From contig JAHLKC010000010.1 in NCBI GenBank assembly GCA_025449115.1, positions 310,001 to 374,000 of the forward strand: a DNA stretch of 64,000 nt. Direction: 5' to 3'. Below are positions 1-13,769 of the stretch, one piece after another. The stretch's first letter is position 1; each line of letters starts with the position of its first letter. The notes under the pieces are model-generated. The model was not told where the DNA came from, did no database searches, and saw only the letters and a list, made by a program, of their open reading frames with translations. Source of the DNA: Chytridium lagenaria (Eukaryota; Chytridiomycota; Chytridiomycetes; Chytridiales; Chytridiaceae). The translations under genes were made by a program, and so were the position numbers.

Positions 1-1337
1 ATAAGATTCCGCAAGCACCGGCCGGCCAAGCACAATCTCGTGGTTAAGAAGCTCTTGAACACCAAGACGATGACCAGGGTTGATGTCGGTGAGACCACGG
101 AGGGAGAAGGGGAAGACGCCAAAGGTGCGGGTGATGTCGTTGAGAGCTGCGCGGGAAGCTTTGAGCTTGAGGTTGTACATGTGTTGGACGTCGCGTTGGA
201 GGACGGTGGGTTTGTGCTCGGAGTGGCGGAGGGTGCCGGCGCCAGTGGACATGGCAATGTTGATGGAGTAGACTTCGTTGTCCATAAAGATAAAGTCGTT
301 CTCGACAAAGGAAGGGTCAATGCCATTGGGGATTTCCTGATAACGTCAACGGCCACGGTTAGTTTTAAATAAAACCTCCATCAACTGACAGTAGTGCGGG
401 AAAAAATCTCAACCTTACCTGCTGCGACTCAATAAGGAAACGCTTCATAAGGAATGACGAACTTCCAACGACCGGCCGCACGTCAAACGCTTTACCAACC
501 TACCCAAAAACAACAAACAATCAGTCATCCACCACAAACCCATTCAAAGAAGAAAAAAAACGCTATTTCTTCACTCACCGCATTGACAGCCCTGGATAAC
601 ATCAGTCATTCTCCCACCATACCGAATTGACCTTACAGCAGCCTCAGCGGCGTAGTAAGCGGCACAGATGGCATCTGCTGCACGGCCGGTGACAGGCTGA
701 TCGGGTCGAGGGTTCATGGTGGTGGTGTGGGCGAGGGTGGCAACGTATCCGTCAATGTGACACCGAGTTCCCTGTATTTCGTGTCAGTATGTTTTTATCA
801 AAGCCAGCAGTCCACGCCAACAAAAAACTTGGTAACAGATAGAGCGAGATGCTTACACTTTAACGACATCGTTTGGCTTGAGGGTGAGAGAATCATCGGT
901 GAGAGGAGAGTAGCATTGCGCCACTTCGTTCACAGAGATACAAGTAGGGAACGCAATTCCCTTCTCAATGTTTCCCTTTGTGAACACCTTTGACGTCTAT
1001 TCCCATCCAAATATCAATCAGCATGCAAAAAAAAACTCAGAGTCCTCCTCCAACCTGATCCAAAATGAAATCATTCCAAGCTTGCAAAGATCCGACACTT
1101 TTACACCTGGTGCGGTCGCCTGGATGACCTTCAATGGCATCTGCATGGGCACAGAAATAAAAGAAAGATGTCAGTCAGCATTCCAACGATCACCCGTCAT
1201 CATCTCCCCCTCCCTCCCTCCTCTTCCTTTAACCAGAACTGACCATTTGCGAATGCAGCAGCGGTTTGATACTTTTGAATGACGGTATCGGTGAGGGTGT
1301 TGTCCTTGTCCAGCTCAACTCTTTCATCCACGTCCAT
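1..1337 (-). CDS. PA2G4: PA2G4/Ebp1-like protein (M24 aminopeptidase fold), C-terminus beyond window
   Basis: Homologue of proliferation-associated 2G4/Ebp1 (a 42-kDa 'curved DNA-binding protein' in fission yeast), a methionine-aminopeptidase-fold protein without peptidase activity that binds 60S ribosomes and pre-ribosomes. Exon 1 starts at ATG 1335-1337 (MDVDERVELDKD) and ends at 1244 before GTCAGT. Further exons lie near 1140-1055, 996-848, 771-579, 500-420 and 336 to the left edge. Recognisable blocks in order: APGVKVSDLC, KGIAFPTCISVNE, HIDGYVATLAHT, PVTGRAADAICAAYYAAEAA, GSSSFLMKRF, MDNEVYSINIAMSTGAG and RRTFGVFPFSLR-like sequence. Reading frame is lost near 1130, 1095 and 762, each repaired by one base, so the gene is probably intact in the organism. 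It diverges from the WDR55-like gene. Confidence 0.88.
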
Positions 1338-1372
1338 CGTATCAAGTTTTTGTTGAAACAGAAATTGTCTTG

Positions 1373-1404
<32 letters not shown>

Positions 1405-1421
1405 AAAAGCTGGCACACTGC
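1338..1421. promoter_or_regulatory. Short bidirectional promoter with a 27-bp poly(A) tract
   Basis: Only 84 bp separate the start codons of the divergent PA2G4-like and WDR55-like genes. The gap contains an uninterrupted run of 27 A at 1373-1399. Poly(dA:dT) tracts are known nucleosome-disfavouring promoter elements in fungi. Shared control of two ribosome-biogenesis genes is inferred from the layout. Confidence 0.5.
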
Positions 1422-2889
1422 ATGTCAATTCCTCAAGCGATCACGTTCGAGGACCACGTCTTTGACTTTAGCTTTCATCCTGAACGAAGCATCGTTGCTG
1501 CGTCGCTTATCACTGGAGCGGTGGTATGGTGAGTGGCTTTTGCGTATGTTTAAAATGCGGGGAGGGTTGCATGCGAGTGTTTTATGTTTACGGGTTTTGT
1601 CGTTGAACCACCTACTCTTTCCAGCAAGCATCTCGTCACAGAGGGACCCATCGAGACTGCATTCACGGTTGACAAGCATAAGGAATCATGTCGAGCTGTT
1701 GAATTTTCTCACGGGTTAGGTTTGCCATCATCCATCCACATCATCGCATGTCTGAAACCTCTTCAGATCTTTACTCTGGTGGTGCCGACCGTTCCCTTAT
1801 CGTCACCGACCCCGTCACTGGTAAAATGAAGCTTCGTAAACCCGATGCCCACAGGTACAGCCGTTCTCCCTCGCTACCTTCTATTAATCACCCTCTCTCA
1901 GTGAACCCATCAACCGAATCCTCTCCATCGGTCCTGCCATGGTTGCCTCTGGGGACGACGCGGGCGTCGTCAAGGTGTGGGATGTGAGACAGAAGAAGGA
2001 GGTGCGGAGGTATACGGATAGTATGGATTATATCGCGGATTTAGCGATTAGCGGGGATGGGAAACGTTGCTGGCAACGGGGATGGGAATTTGGTGGTGTA
2101 TGATCTTTCAAAGAAGAAGGCGCTGAGGGTTTCGGATAATCAAGATGCGGAGTTGCTGTCTGTAAATTTATAAGGGTGAGCAGTTCATGTGTCTCTTCTT
2201 TTCCGACTTTATTTCAAAGCATTCGGGCCGGTTTTTTTTTTTTATGTATTATTTACTCACTCCGCCCTTCTATCTTACTCAGGGTGGCAAGAAAGCCGTC
2301 GTAGGCACTGACGACGGGTTCTCCTCTTCTTCTCAGCCGGTAACTGGGGGACTGCACGGACCGTTTCCCCGGTCACCCCAGCACCATTGACAGTCTTTGT
2401 AAAACTCGACGAAAACACTCTTGTGACCGGCTCTGGTGACGGTTTGATCCGTGTGATTGGTGTTTTCCCCAACCGTCTTATGAGAGTCATGGGCGATCAC
2501 GGGGAATCACCTATTGAGAAACTGCATCTTGCGCCGGGTGGAGAGTATGTGGGATCGTGTGCGCATGATAATTCGGTGAGGTTTTGGGGGTTGATGAGGA
2601 GATTGTTGGGGAGGAGGGGAGGAAGATGAGAGGAGGAGGAGGAGGAGGAGGGGGATGAGGATAGTGATGCGGAGGGTGTGGAGAAGGATAGTGATGCGAT
2701 GATGAAGAGGATAGTGACGCAGAAGACGCGTCGTCTTCCGCAAAGCCTGCAAAACGGCCACCTCCCCCACCTTCCGAGTCAAGCGACGAAGACCAAGTTG
2801 ATGAGACAAAGCGTAAAAAAGACGAGGAAGAAGGAAAGAGGGGTATTGGAGGTACAAGGACGACCACGTTCTTTAAGGATTTAGATTGA
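1422..2889 (+). CDS. WDR55: WDR55/Jip5-like WD40 ribosome-biogenesis protein
   Basis: WD40-repeat protein of the WDR55/Jip5 family, nucleolar and needed for rRNA processing and 60S maturation. The product begins MSIPQAITFEDHVFDFSFHP, matching the family opening EDHVFDFAFHP. Diagnostic blocks follow: ESCRAVEFSHG, AMVASGDDAGVVKVWDVRQ, MDYIADLAISGDG, GGKKAVVGTDDGF, ENTLVTGSGDGLIRVIGVFP, and the last blade ending NSVRFWG. The tail is acidic and lysine-rich and closes with TTTFFKDLD, the family's FF-D-L ending. Introns follow GAVVW near 1530, FSHG near 1716, DAHR near 1853 and about 2172-2282. Single bases seem to be missing near 2065, 2080 and 2325, and frame also shifts in the GAG-rich tail near 2590-2700. 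Stop is TGA at 2887-2889. Confidence 0.88.
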
Positions 2890-3107
2890 TATTTCAATTA
2901 AATTCTTGATACAATACAAGAGACGTATTTATTTTCATCGTTCGTTTGGCTTTAAGTTCAGCCATATAATAGGGAAAGGTTGAGTAAAGTAGGAGAAAAA
3001 CAAAAAAGAAATGACCAAACAAGGCTCAGCAGATAATTTCAAAAGACGCGGGCCAACATATCCGTCCAGTCGTGCTTCTGACCAGCACCATGCATCTCAC
3101 GGTACTT

Positions 3108-6100
3108 TTACCAGCCTTCTTTTTCCTGAAATGAAGTTGACAAGAAACGTTAATTACAGTCCATAATGAAAGGAGTAGCATGTTAGCTTACCCTGCAGCC
3201 ATATAAAAGGATCTCTGCAACCCTTTCACGGTACAACATCCCAACGCAGACGTCTCGCCTTCCGTGTACGAGAAACCACCAGTCGTCACGTATCCAATGA
3301 TTCGATCTTTGGACGGTAAGTGATCCTATAGAACGCGTTAAATAACTTTGTCCAATGACACAAATGACGCTCACCAATCTCGATTCACTCTCCTCCTCAC
3401 TCATCTCCTTCTTCTGCATAACATCTGTCCAGTGCGCCAAATCATCTTCCACCGGCGAATAAATAATCCCTCTCTCGCCCGTTGTCCCCTTCACAAGAAG
3501 CGTAAGACGGACCCGTAATAAACTCTTCTCCAAATCAAAGGTTGGTGAGAACACCGCCCCTTTCTTCACAAGAGCCAGCGCGTTATCGTTCAAAGTTTGC
3601 ATTGTATCCGCGTGCGGAAGTCGTTGCCGTAAAAGACGGATGATGGAAGGGCTGGATATGATAGTGGCTGGTTCAAAAGGGCTCAAGCCTTTCTTGGCAA
3701 TAACGACGTCCGTTTCCTTCTCTTTTTCATTTTCGTTCGTCTCCTTGCTCGCCTCTATGTCTTCCTCCATTGCTTCACCTTCAACGTCAGTTTTCTTTTT
3801 CACCTCCTCCTGCATCGCCATACCCTCAGTGCTCGTGGTAACCTCCTCCTTCGATGCCTCAACAGCCTTCTCCATCCCCAACTTATAAAATGGCGTCAAA
3901 AACGGATCATCCACCCCCAACTTCCCATAACTTATTCTCTTTGCCGTCGGTCTCCGACTCCATGCCTCCCTTTCCTCCTCCCCAACGCCCACCGCCCACT
4001 CTTGGTACGCCACCGTCTCAGGAAAATCGTAGGGAAAGCACGGTACACCCGCCTCGAAATAAAGCCTCCGTCGTTCTCTCAACCCTCCAACACGAGCGCC
4101 GGCATACACGAGGGCTCGCCAGAAGCCTATAGCGAATTGGGATGGGATGATCACGTCCCAACCAGCTTCGAATGTGGGGATACGGGCGTCGACGGAGACG
4201 TGGTGAGGTTGACGTTGAATGAGTAAGATAGGGACATCGGGTTCGTCGACGGTGACTTCGCTTCCAGGGACGAGCAGCTGATAGCAAGTTATTCAAGGCA
4301 TGCATCAGATGACAAACCTTGGACTTCAAATCGTTAATATCTTTATCGCTCTTCTTTGATGCAATTATTTCTTTCCGCTTCTCAGCGTCCCACAACGGCG
4401 AATCGGCCAAGCCCTGAGGCCAGGCAACCGACAACTTATGAATACGCGCCATATCCTGCTCCGGGACCTCCGTCACCCTAACTGGAACCTTACAAGAACC
4501 CCTGGAAAATCCGTAAGTACACTTTCATAAAGATGAAGCTATTGCATGCTGATCATTAAAAAAAAATCCTGACCTTAACCGAGGATCCCTCGCCTGTAGT
4601 GACAACACGACACCAGAAGGAAGAGAACTAGGGCACCTTAAAAATTTCAAATCCTCCCATACTTTTGCCGCCTCAGTTCCATTCTTCACCCTCAAAACCT
4701 CGTATAAAATCGCATGCGCGCGAGGGCCCATCAATTCAAACTTTTGCAAATCATTGCCGAGAAGCTGCACCACCACTTAAAAAATCAGCTAAAATACAAC
4801 ATGAATCAAGCATACCGTTACTGCCCTCAACGCAAAAATCAAAGTTTTCCCTAGCCTCTTTCAACGCAGATGGATGGACATAGATCCAGAGTTTAACCTC
4901 ATTGGAACCTTCCACCGTTGGTTGCCAGAGAAACGTGACAGGGCATATCAATCCAGAAGGATAAGCTCCTAGCTTGAAAAGATGCGCCGTACCTTGTTTC
5001 CCTCCACTCACATACCTGAGTACTATTTAGTCATACACCTAAGGCAAATACCCTACATAGCCTTCTCAACATTTTCCAAAGTCGGATCTAAACTTTCTTC
5101 AAACATGCCACAATTTCTTCAAGACTTCCCCCTTTCACCTCAAAGCACCTGAAATAACTTGCATCATGCATCACGCATTGATGTTTACTCGCCCTGTACG
5201 ATGCTCTCTCCCCTTTATCATTCGGTCGCTCCGCAATCTTGAAACCCCAAATTGTTGACATATGCATCCGTTTAGCGTGCCATAAATGAGTTTCAAGCCA
5301 TCTCCGACCCTCTACGATGCAGTCAGAAATAGAGCGTACGTACTTACCTTTCGACCGTTTCCCAAACTCTGCGATGATGCTCGACGGCTTACGACGCGCT
5401 TTTCGAGATTTCTTCACTTGTGGTTCCGATGGGGATTCTCTTATCTATAAAACATCTTTAGCCGTGTATTTTCCAAAGCTTCTCTACCTGATCTATCGCT
5501 CGTTGACGTAATCGTTGTGGCATCCTCTTTACGTTGTAACTCGCCGCCCTTCTCCGCATATGACGAGGTAGGGTTTGGAAAAGGCGTTGATTACCAGTGA
5601 ACTCTCTATATCATCGATTAAAAATGCTTCCTTTAAATGGGCGGCTCACGTTGCGTTCCGCAATGCCCTCTCCATTGAATGAATTTCGAATGCGCGAGTC
5701 TGACAAGTTGTTCAGCATGCAGGAAAAAAACATGGCAAGAAACGGTGGGATTTAACACAACACCTCGACGAATTGCTCCACGTTTAATGATCTTGCGACT
5801 GTTTGACCACCAATGCCTGAGGATCCTACAAAAACAGATGTAAAAAAAAGGTCGAATACGATCTAAAGGTCAAAAAAGCTTCTACCTCCATCATCCGGGA
5901 CATTTGACTGTACATGCATCATTTGCTTGGCTACGACCGAGAAAGATAGTTAGCATGAGCTAAGCCATGATCTCTTCTCTATTACCCTGCTTCTTCGCTC
6001 TCAAACTGTGATGGTTGCCCTCAAACGGTCTTTTGTTGTTGTTACTCCCACCACCACCACCACCACCACCGCCCCCACCACCACCACCATCTCCACGGCC

Positions 6101-6217
6101 CCTACCTCCTCCGCCTCCCCCACGATTCCCTCCACCTCCTCCACGAAACCCTCCTCCTCCTCCACGGCCTCCTCCTCGATTACCTCCTCGACCTCCTCCT
6201 CGACCACCTTGTTCCAT
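3108..6217 (-). CDS. POP1: POP1, core protein of RNase P and RNase MRP
   Basis: Largest protein subunit of RNase P/MRP, acting in tRNA 5' maturation and rRNA processing in the nucleus or nucleolus. The chosen start (ATG 6215-6217) gives an N-terminus of RGG and poly-glycine, then [23 protein letters not shown] donor joins in frame to [16 protein letters not shown], then [31 protein letters not shown] and [18 protein letters not shown], which are POP1 signatures. Next come [18 protein letters not shown] and the following [23 protein letters not shown] block. The C-terminal half has the POPLD region and [20 protein letters not shown]. The last exon adds only EKEGW before TAA at 3108-3110. Seen: strong family motifs and frame-consistent splices; exact middle exon borders are approximate. 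Confidence 0.92.
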
Positions 6218-6305
6218 AAAAAGTTTTTTGTCGAAAAAATGGTAAGAATGAGGGCTCTTGCATGGCTGATGAACCTAGGGCGGGTCGCAAAGCAAGGGCG
6301 AGCCA

Positions 6306-6911
6306 ATGGTGTTCCAAAATGAGCCATCAGTACCAGTTGAGGTGGGCAGGGGATGCAAATATTGGAGATGTCTGATTATTGACGCAGCTTTCACCGAACT
6401 TGTTACGGACCCTGCAGGGATTGCCTTTGGAGGTGAGGAGTTGCACATCGATGGAGTTGTTAATGCGGACGTAGTTCCCACCATCTACGCCGCGTGGATC
6501 AAAGAGAGTGAGCGATGAAGATGTAGACGAGATTGTAGCATCCAAAGTTCAACGAGAGCTCGATCAACATACTCAAAAGCGAGTTGCATATGAAGGGAGA
6601 AGCGCAGATCAGATTCGAAGGGAGGCGGATGACCTTCAACGGCGTCTAAAGATGTAATGCCTGTTCTTCGTTAAACTATGCTGATTACTTTTAGAACACC
6701 TAAACCCAAGCCTAACCCTGTTGTTCAAGCAAAGGAGAAGGCTGTGTTGGATTGCTATAGATTGAATGCGGGGAAGCCTTTGGATTGTTGGAAGGAGGTT
6801 GAGGATTTGAAGACGGCTGTGCGGCAGGCGCATAAGGTATTTCCTTGACTTTTTAGCTTTTTGGCTAACGTTTTAAAGGATTTTGCGGCCTCTTTCGAGA
6901 AAGGCGGTTAA
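6306..6911 (+). CDS. MIC19: MIC19/CHCHD3-like MICOS subunit (N-terminus uncertain)
   Basis: CHCH-domain protein of the mitochondrial inner-membrane MICOS complex (cristae junctions). The supported part starts near 6487 with STPRGSKRVSDEDVDEIV, continues with a charged helix, and is spliced (donor AT|GTAATG near 6653, acceptor near 6693) into PKPKPNPVVQAKEKAV. The C(X9)C helix CYRLNAGKPLDCWKEVEDLK follows, then the tail FAASFEKGG. Human CHCHD3 likewise has SVSDEEL before its helix and ends EKGG. A last intron separates AHK from DFAASF. Residues before 6487 do not match confidently: either an intron ends at CGGACGTAG or one base is extra, so the ATG at 6306 is only a placeholder. The myristoylated MG start of animal homologues was not found. 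Confidence 0.65.
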
Positions 6912-7914
6912 AGAAATTCATACGACATCGTTTATGCCTTTATATCCCCTATATTAATCCGAATACAAAACCATCATTTCGAATCGCCTCTTTTCCCGTG
7001 TTCTCTCAACCGATTATTTTGCACAGTTTTGTGTGTTTTGGTGTCGATGGAGTTTTGCAAGTGTGGGAATGTTTGATGTTGAGCTTGGTTATCAAAGATT
7101 TTGTCTATCTACCGCAGGGGATCGGGAATTCACAACTGTTGCATCCTTATGGATAATGATTTGGGGGTTTAATAGGTGTCAATAGATGGGAGAGTTTTAA
7201 GAATTCGAAGACCGTGCAGTAGGTGTTCATTTCTCTTCTTTTCGACTTGCAATGGCCATTGCGGCTTTGTGGAAAAGGTAAGCCTACGATGTTCACAGCA
7301 ACATCGTTGATCCCTCATTAACCGTGTAGGTATAGTAAGTATTGATTCTCTAGATTCTCTATGTACTCTAAAATCTGTCTGGTATAAAAAAAACTAGCTG
7401 ACGAAGAATCGTATAGAAGTCAGTCGTGTGGGTGCTAGTGCTTGCGAGGGCCGCGATCTGTTCAATTCAAGCTTTGTCTCTTATATTAGACACGAAGAAG
7501 TTAAATTATTTGTCGTTTTCTCTCCATTACCGTCCTTGGTTGACGCTTTTACCAGCTAACACGTACTGTATGGACGCGACCAATGTAACCGATTCTGTAA
7601 TGTACCGCTTTTTACCGCGCCATTGTACTTATGATCCCGTACCCGTTGGTTTTGGTTTGTTTGTTTTTTTGTTTGTTATTTTTTTTTAAAACAGCTGCAC
7701 GGTGAAGATGGTTTTTGTTATTGTTCATTCATTTTTCCGAAGGTATCGCGGATGTATTATCCTCATCCGCTCAATACAAGCTGGGATCTAAGCCATTTGT
7801 AAATCATCTCTACAGCATTTTCCAAATATCCATATTTCTTTTGTTCACATAAACCCATACTCCCTTTTATTTATAGCACCTCAAAACAAAGAAAAGGCCT
7901 ACACAGCCATAAAC
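6912..7914. other. About 1 kb without a recognised gene
   Basis: Between the convergent MIC19-like and CFAP91 genes. A short ATG ORF near 7251 (MAIAALWKR) meets canonical GT donors but splices only through a tiny exon to a peptide of about 23 residues, so it is not called. Nothing else coding-like stands out; the segment is T-rich with several short homopolymers. Confidence 0.4.
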
Positions 7915-11150
<3,236 letters not shown>

Positions 11151-11683
11151 GATGAAGTAGCATAATATTATTGCAAATTAGTTTACTAAACACACACACA
11201 AACACACACAAAGGCCGAAGTCCAGAAAATGTTACCGTAAAGATAGTCGTGAGGCCGACTGTGACCATGTTTTGCAGTGGACATGATTGCAGGTAGCAGC
11301 TAGCACTCCTCGTGTGTTGATGTTGCAGATGTATGAGGTTTGTCAACTTGGAACAGATTGACAATTCAACGTATTCTGTGTAACTATGATATTCACACAC
11401 AAAATAAAAGGGAAATATCGGATAAATACGGAATGGCAATGATTGGATGAAGGTCACATGACATGGATGAATTATCCACAACCCGGGCAGAGTCGGAATG
11501 AAAAAGGAGAGTTTGTGGGACACCTGAGGGGAATTCCATTCCATTCAAGTCAGTCTCAGACGGTTTCTTGAATTCTTGAGAAAAAAACACGCATCATCAT
11601 CGTCATCATCATCATCATCATCATCAACAACCATCAACAACCATCAACCATACCTTAATCTGACTGCAAGTAAAACGATCATC
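11151..11683. promoter_or_regulatory. FBP1 5' region with simple repeats
   Basis: No gene was recognised in this 533-bp gap. It holds an imperfect CA tract near 11190-11212 and an ATC/AAC triplet tract at about 11592-11660, shortly before the FBP1 start. It is presumably promoter and 5' leader for FBP1 and may include the missing first exon of CFAP91. No TATA box or binding site could be assigned. Confidence 0.35.
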
Positions 11684-13197
11684 ATGCCTGAAGGAGAACT
11701 CAAGACCGATATCATCACCCTCAACAACCACATCCTCAGTCAACAGCAGTCTCACAAGGAGGCTACTGGAGATCTTACCATCCTTTTATCCTCAATCTCG
11801 TCATCCTGCAAGTGGATCTCAAACGTAGTCAGGAAGGCAGAGCTTCTCAAAGTGTGAGTCAGCTCACTTTCTTTCCCCTCCTTTCCTAATCATTTTATCC
11901 CTATTAGCATTGGAGTCACGGGTGGCCAGAATGTTCAGCAGGAAAATGTTCAGAAACTCGATATCCTTTCCAACGAGATCATGGTGAACCTTCTCAAGGG
12001 ATCTGGAAAGACGGCTATTCTCGTGTCAGAGGAGATTGATGAGGCCATCTTTGTTACTCCTACCGATGGATCAAAGGGGAGCTATTGTGTCGTCTTTGAT
12101 CCCTTGGATGGATCTTCCAACATTGATTGCGGTGTGTCCATTGGTACCATCTTTGGTATTTACCGTGTGGTTAGTTGTCCCTTTTGAGAATGAAGATTTT
12201 GTTGCTTTTACGCGACAGATAAAAGAGATATCTGATTTTTTTTTATCTGTTTGCAGAAGGACCATGACGCGAAACCTTCCCTTGCTGACGTTCTTCGCCC
12301 CGGAACTGAGATGGTTGCTGCAGGTATGTAACAAACAAGTGTGAGCGTAGCAAGTGGTCACCCGAGTGGTTGTTTTTTCTGAAGGAGCATTGCCACCGAC
12401 CTTATTTTATTTTTTAAAAGGACTTGCAGGATCCAGAGGGATTTATGTTATAAAATAACTCTCATTAATGCCGCAGGCAATTCTTGATTTTAAATTCCTC
12501 AACTTTTTGTAACATTTTTAAAAATCAGGTTACTGTATGTACGGCAGTTGCACCATGCTCGTCCTTACCACTGGACAGGGGGTGAATGGTTACACTCTTG
12601 ACCCCAACATTGGAGAGTTTGTTCTTACTCACCCCAAGGTAATTATCTAGTCTTTAATTGTACTGATACACGCTTAAATGTTTTTGACTTAACCATGCCT
12701 TTCATTTGTAGATGATGCTTGGAAAGAAAAAGATTTACTCTATCAACGAGGGTAACGCGCACACCTTTGATGGTGCTGTCAAGGCTTACCTGGACTCTGT
12801 CAAGTTCCCTCCAGCCGGCCACACGGGCAAGTTTACGCCATACTCTGCGCGTTACGTTGGATCCATGGTTGCTGATGTGAGTATTTTCTGACTTGACATT
12901 TGTCAAGCCTTCATTCCTTTCCTTTCTCTAACCCATAATTCTTTTAAAAAAGGTTCACCGCACGATCCTCTATGTGGTATCTTCATGTACCCCGGAGGCA
13001 AGCTCCGTATTCTTTACGAGTGTTTCCCCATGTCATTTATTGTTGAAAATGCGGGCGGAAAGGCGACGACTGGACGCAAGAGGATGATGGAGGTTGTTCC
13101 TGATTCGATCCACGCACGGGCTGGTATCTTTTTGGGGACCACTGAGGAGGTTGAAAAGATTGAGGAGCTTTACAAGCAGCTTGATGCTAAGAAGTAG
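11684..13197 (+). CDS. FBP1: Fructose-1,6-bisphosphatase
   Basis: Class I fructose-1,6-bisphosphatase, the gluconeogenic enzyme hydrolysing fructose 1,6-bisphosphate to fructose 6-phosphate in the cytosol. It starts [20 protein letters not shown] at ATG 11684. Exons carry [37 protein letters not shown], the metal-binding EEID and [18 protein letters not shown] (about 12095-12150), [39 protein letters not shown] and [17 protein letters not shown], with GGKATTGR and a short C-terminus ending LDAKK. Five introns are visible, each opening GT and closing AG. One G is missing near 12975, where [12 protein letters not shown] is expected. Length, about 340 residues once joined, is normal for the family. 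Confidence 0.95.
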
Positions 13198-13769
13198 ATT
13201 TCATAAGAATCTAAGTGATGATATGGTTATCCATTTTTCCTTTTGGTTTTCTTTTTCTTAACTTTTGCTGGAGCATTGTTTCCACTACTCACACTCACAC
13301 GATGACCACTTCTTTTTTTCTATTTCTTGTTTGTTTTAGTAGTTGTTGATTAACTGATCTCTTTTTTTTTATTTAACCATATTTTTTTATTTTTTTTTGT
13401 CTTTTCTGTTTTTTTGTTTGTTTTTTAATAAATGAATAAACTCCAAAGACATAAAAGATAGCGCATTCTTGCGTCATGATGAAGTATATATTTATTGTAA
13501 ATTTGTTTTTTCCTTGTAAAATCCCACCCCTGCAGGGATATCCCTTGTGTGACCTTTTGATTGTTTTATTTCCTGCAAGAATATCTTTTGTGTGACCTAC
13601 TTGTGTATTATTTGAATTATTATTTTTATTCATATTAAAAAAGAACCTCCAAAAAGGCTGCATGCGAGCCGCTATTAGCACAAGAAGGTGATTTAAATAC
13701 TATTTATCACACCACACCACATCCGTCGTCTCGTGTATCTTTTTTTTTCTTCTTTAGACAAGAAACAAG
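13198..13769. other. T-rich intergenic region with imperfect direct repeat
   Basis: 572 bp between FBP1 and the acyltransferase. It contains T-rich runs compatible with 3' processing signals and two imperfect copies of a 27-29 bp sequence at about 13530-13556 and 13572-13600, sharing the core TTGTGTGACCT. No gene seen. Confidence 0.35.

Noticed and set aside
40..372. Plus-strand ORF of 110 residues at the left edge
   Set aside because: Shadow of the PA2G4-like gene on the opposite strand.
7251..7440. Tiny spliced ORF beginning MAIAALWKR
   Set aside because: Needs a five-base micro-exon and yields about 23 residues; no known small protein matches.
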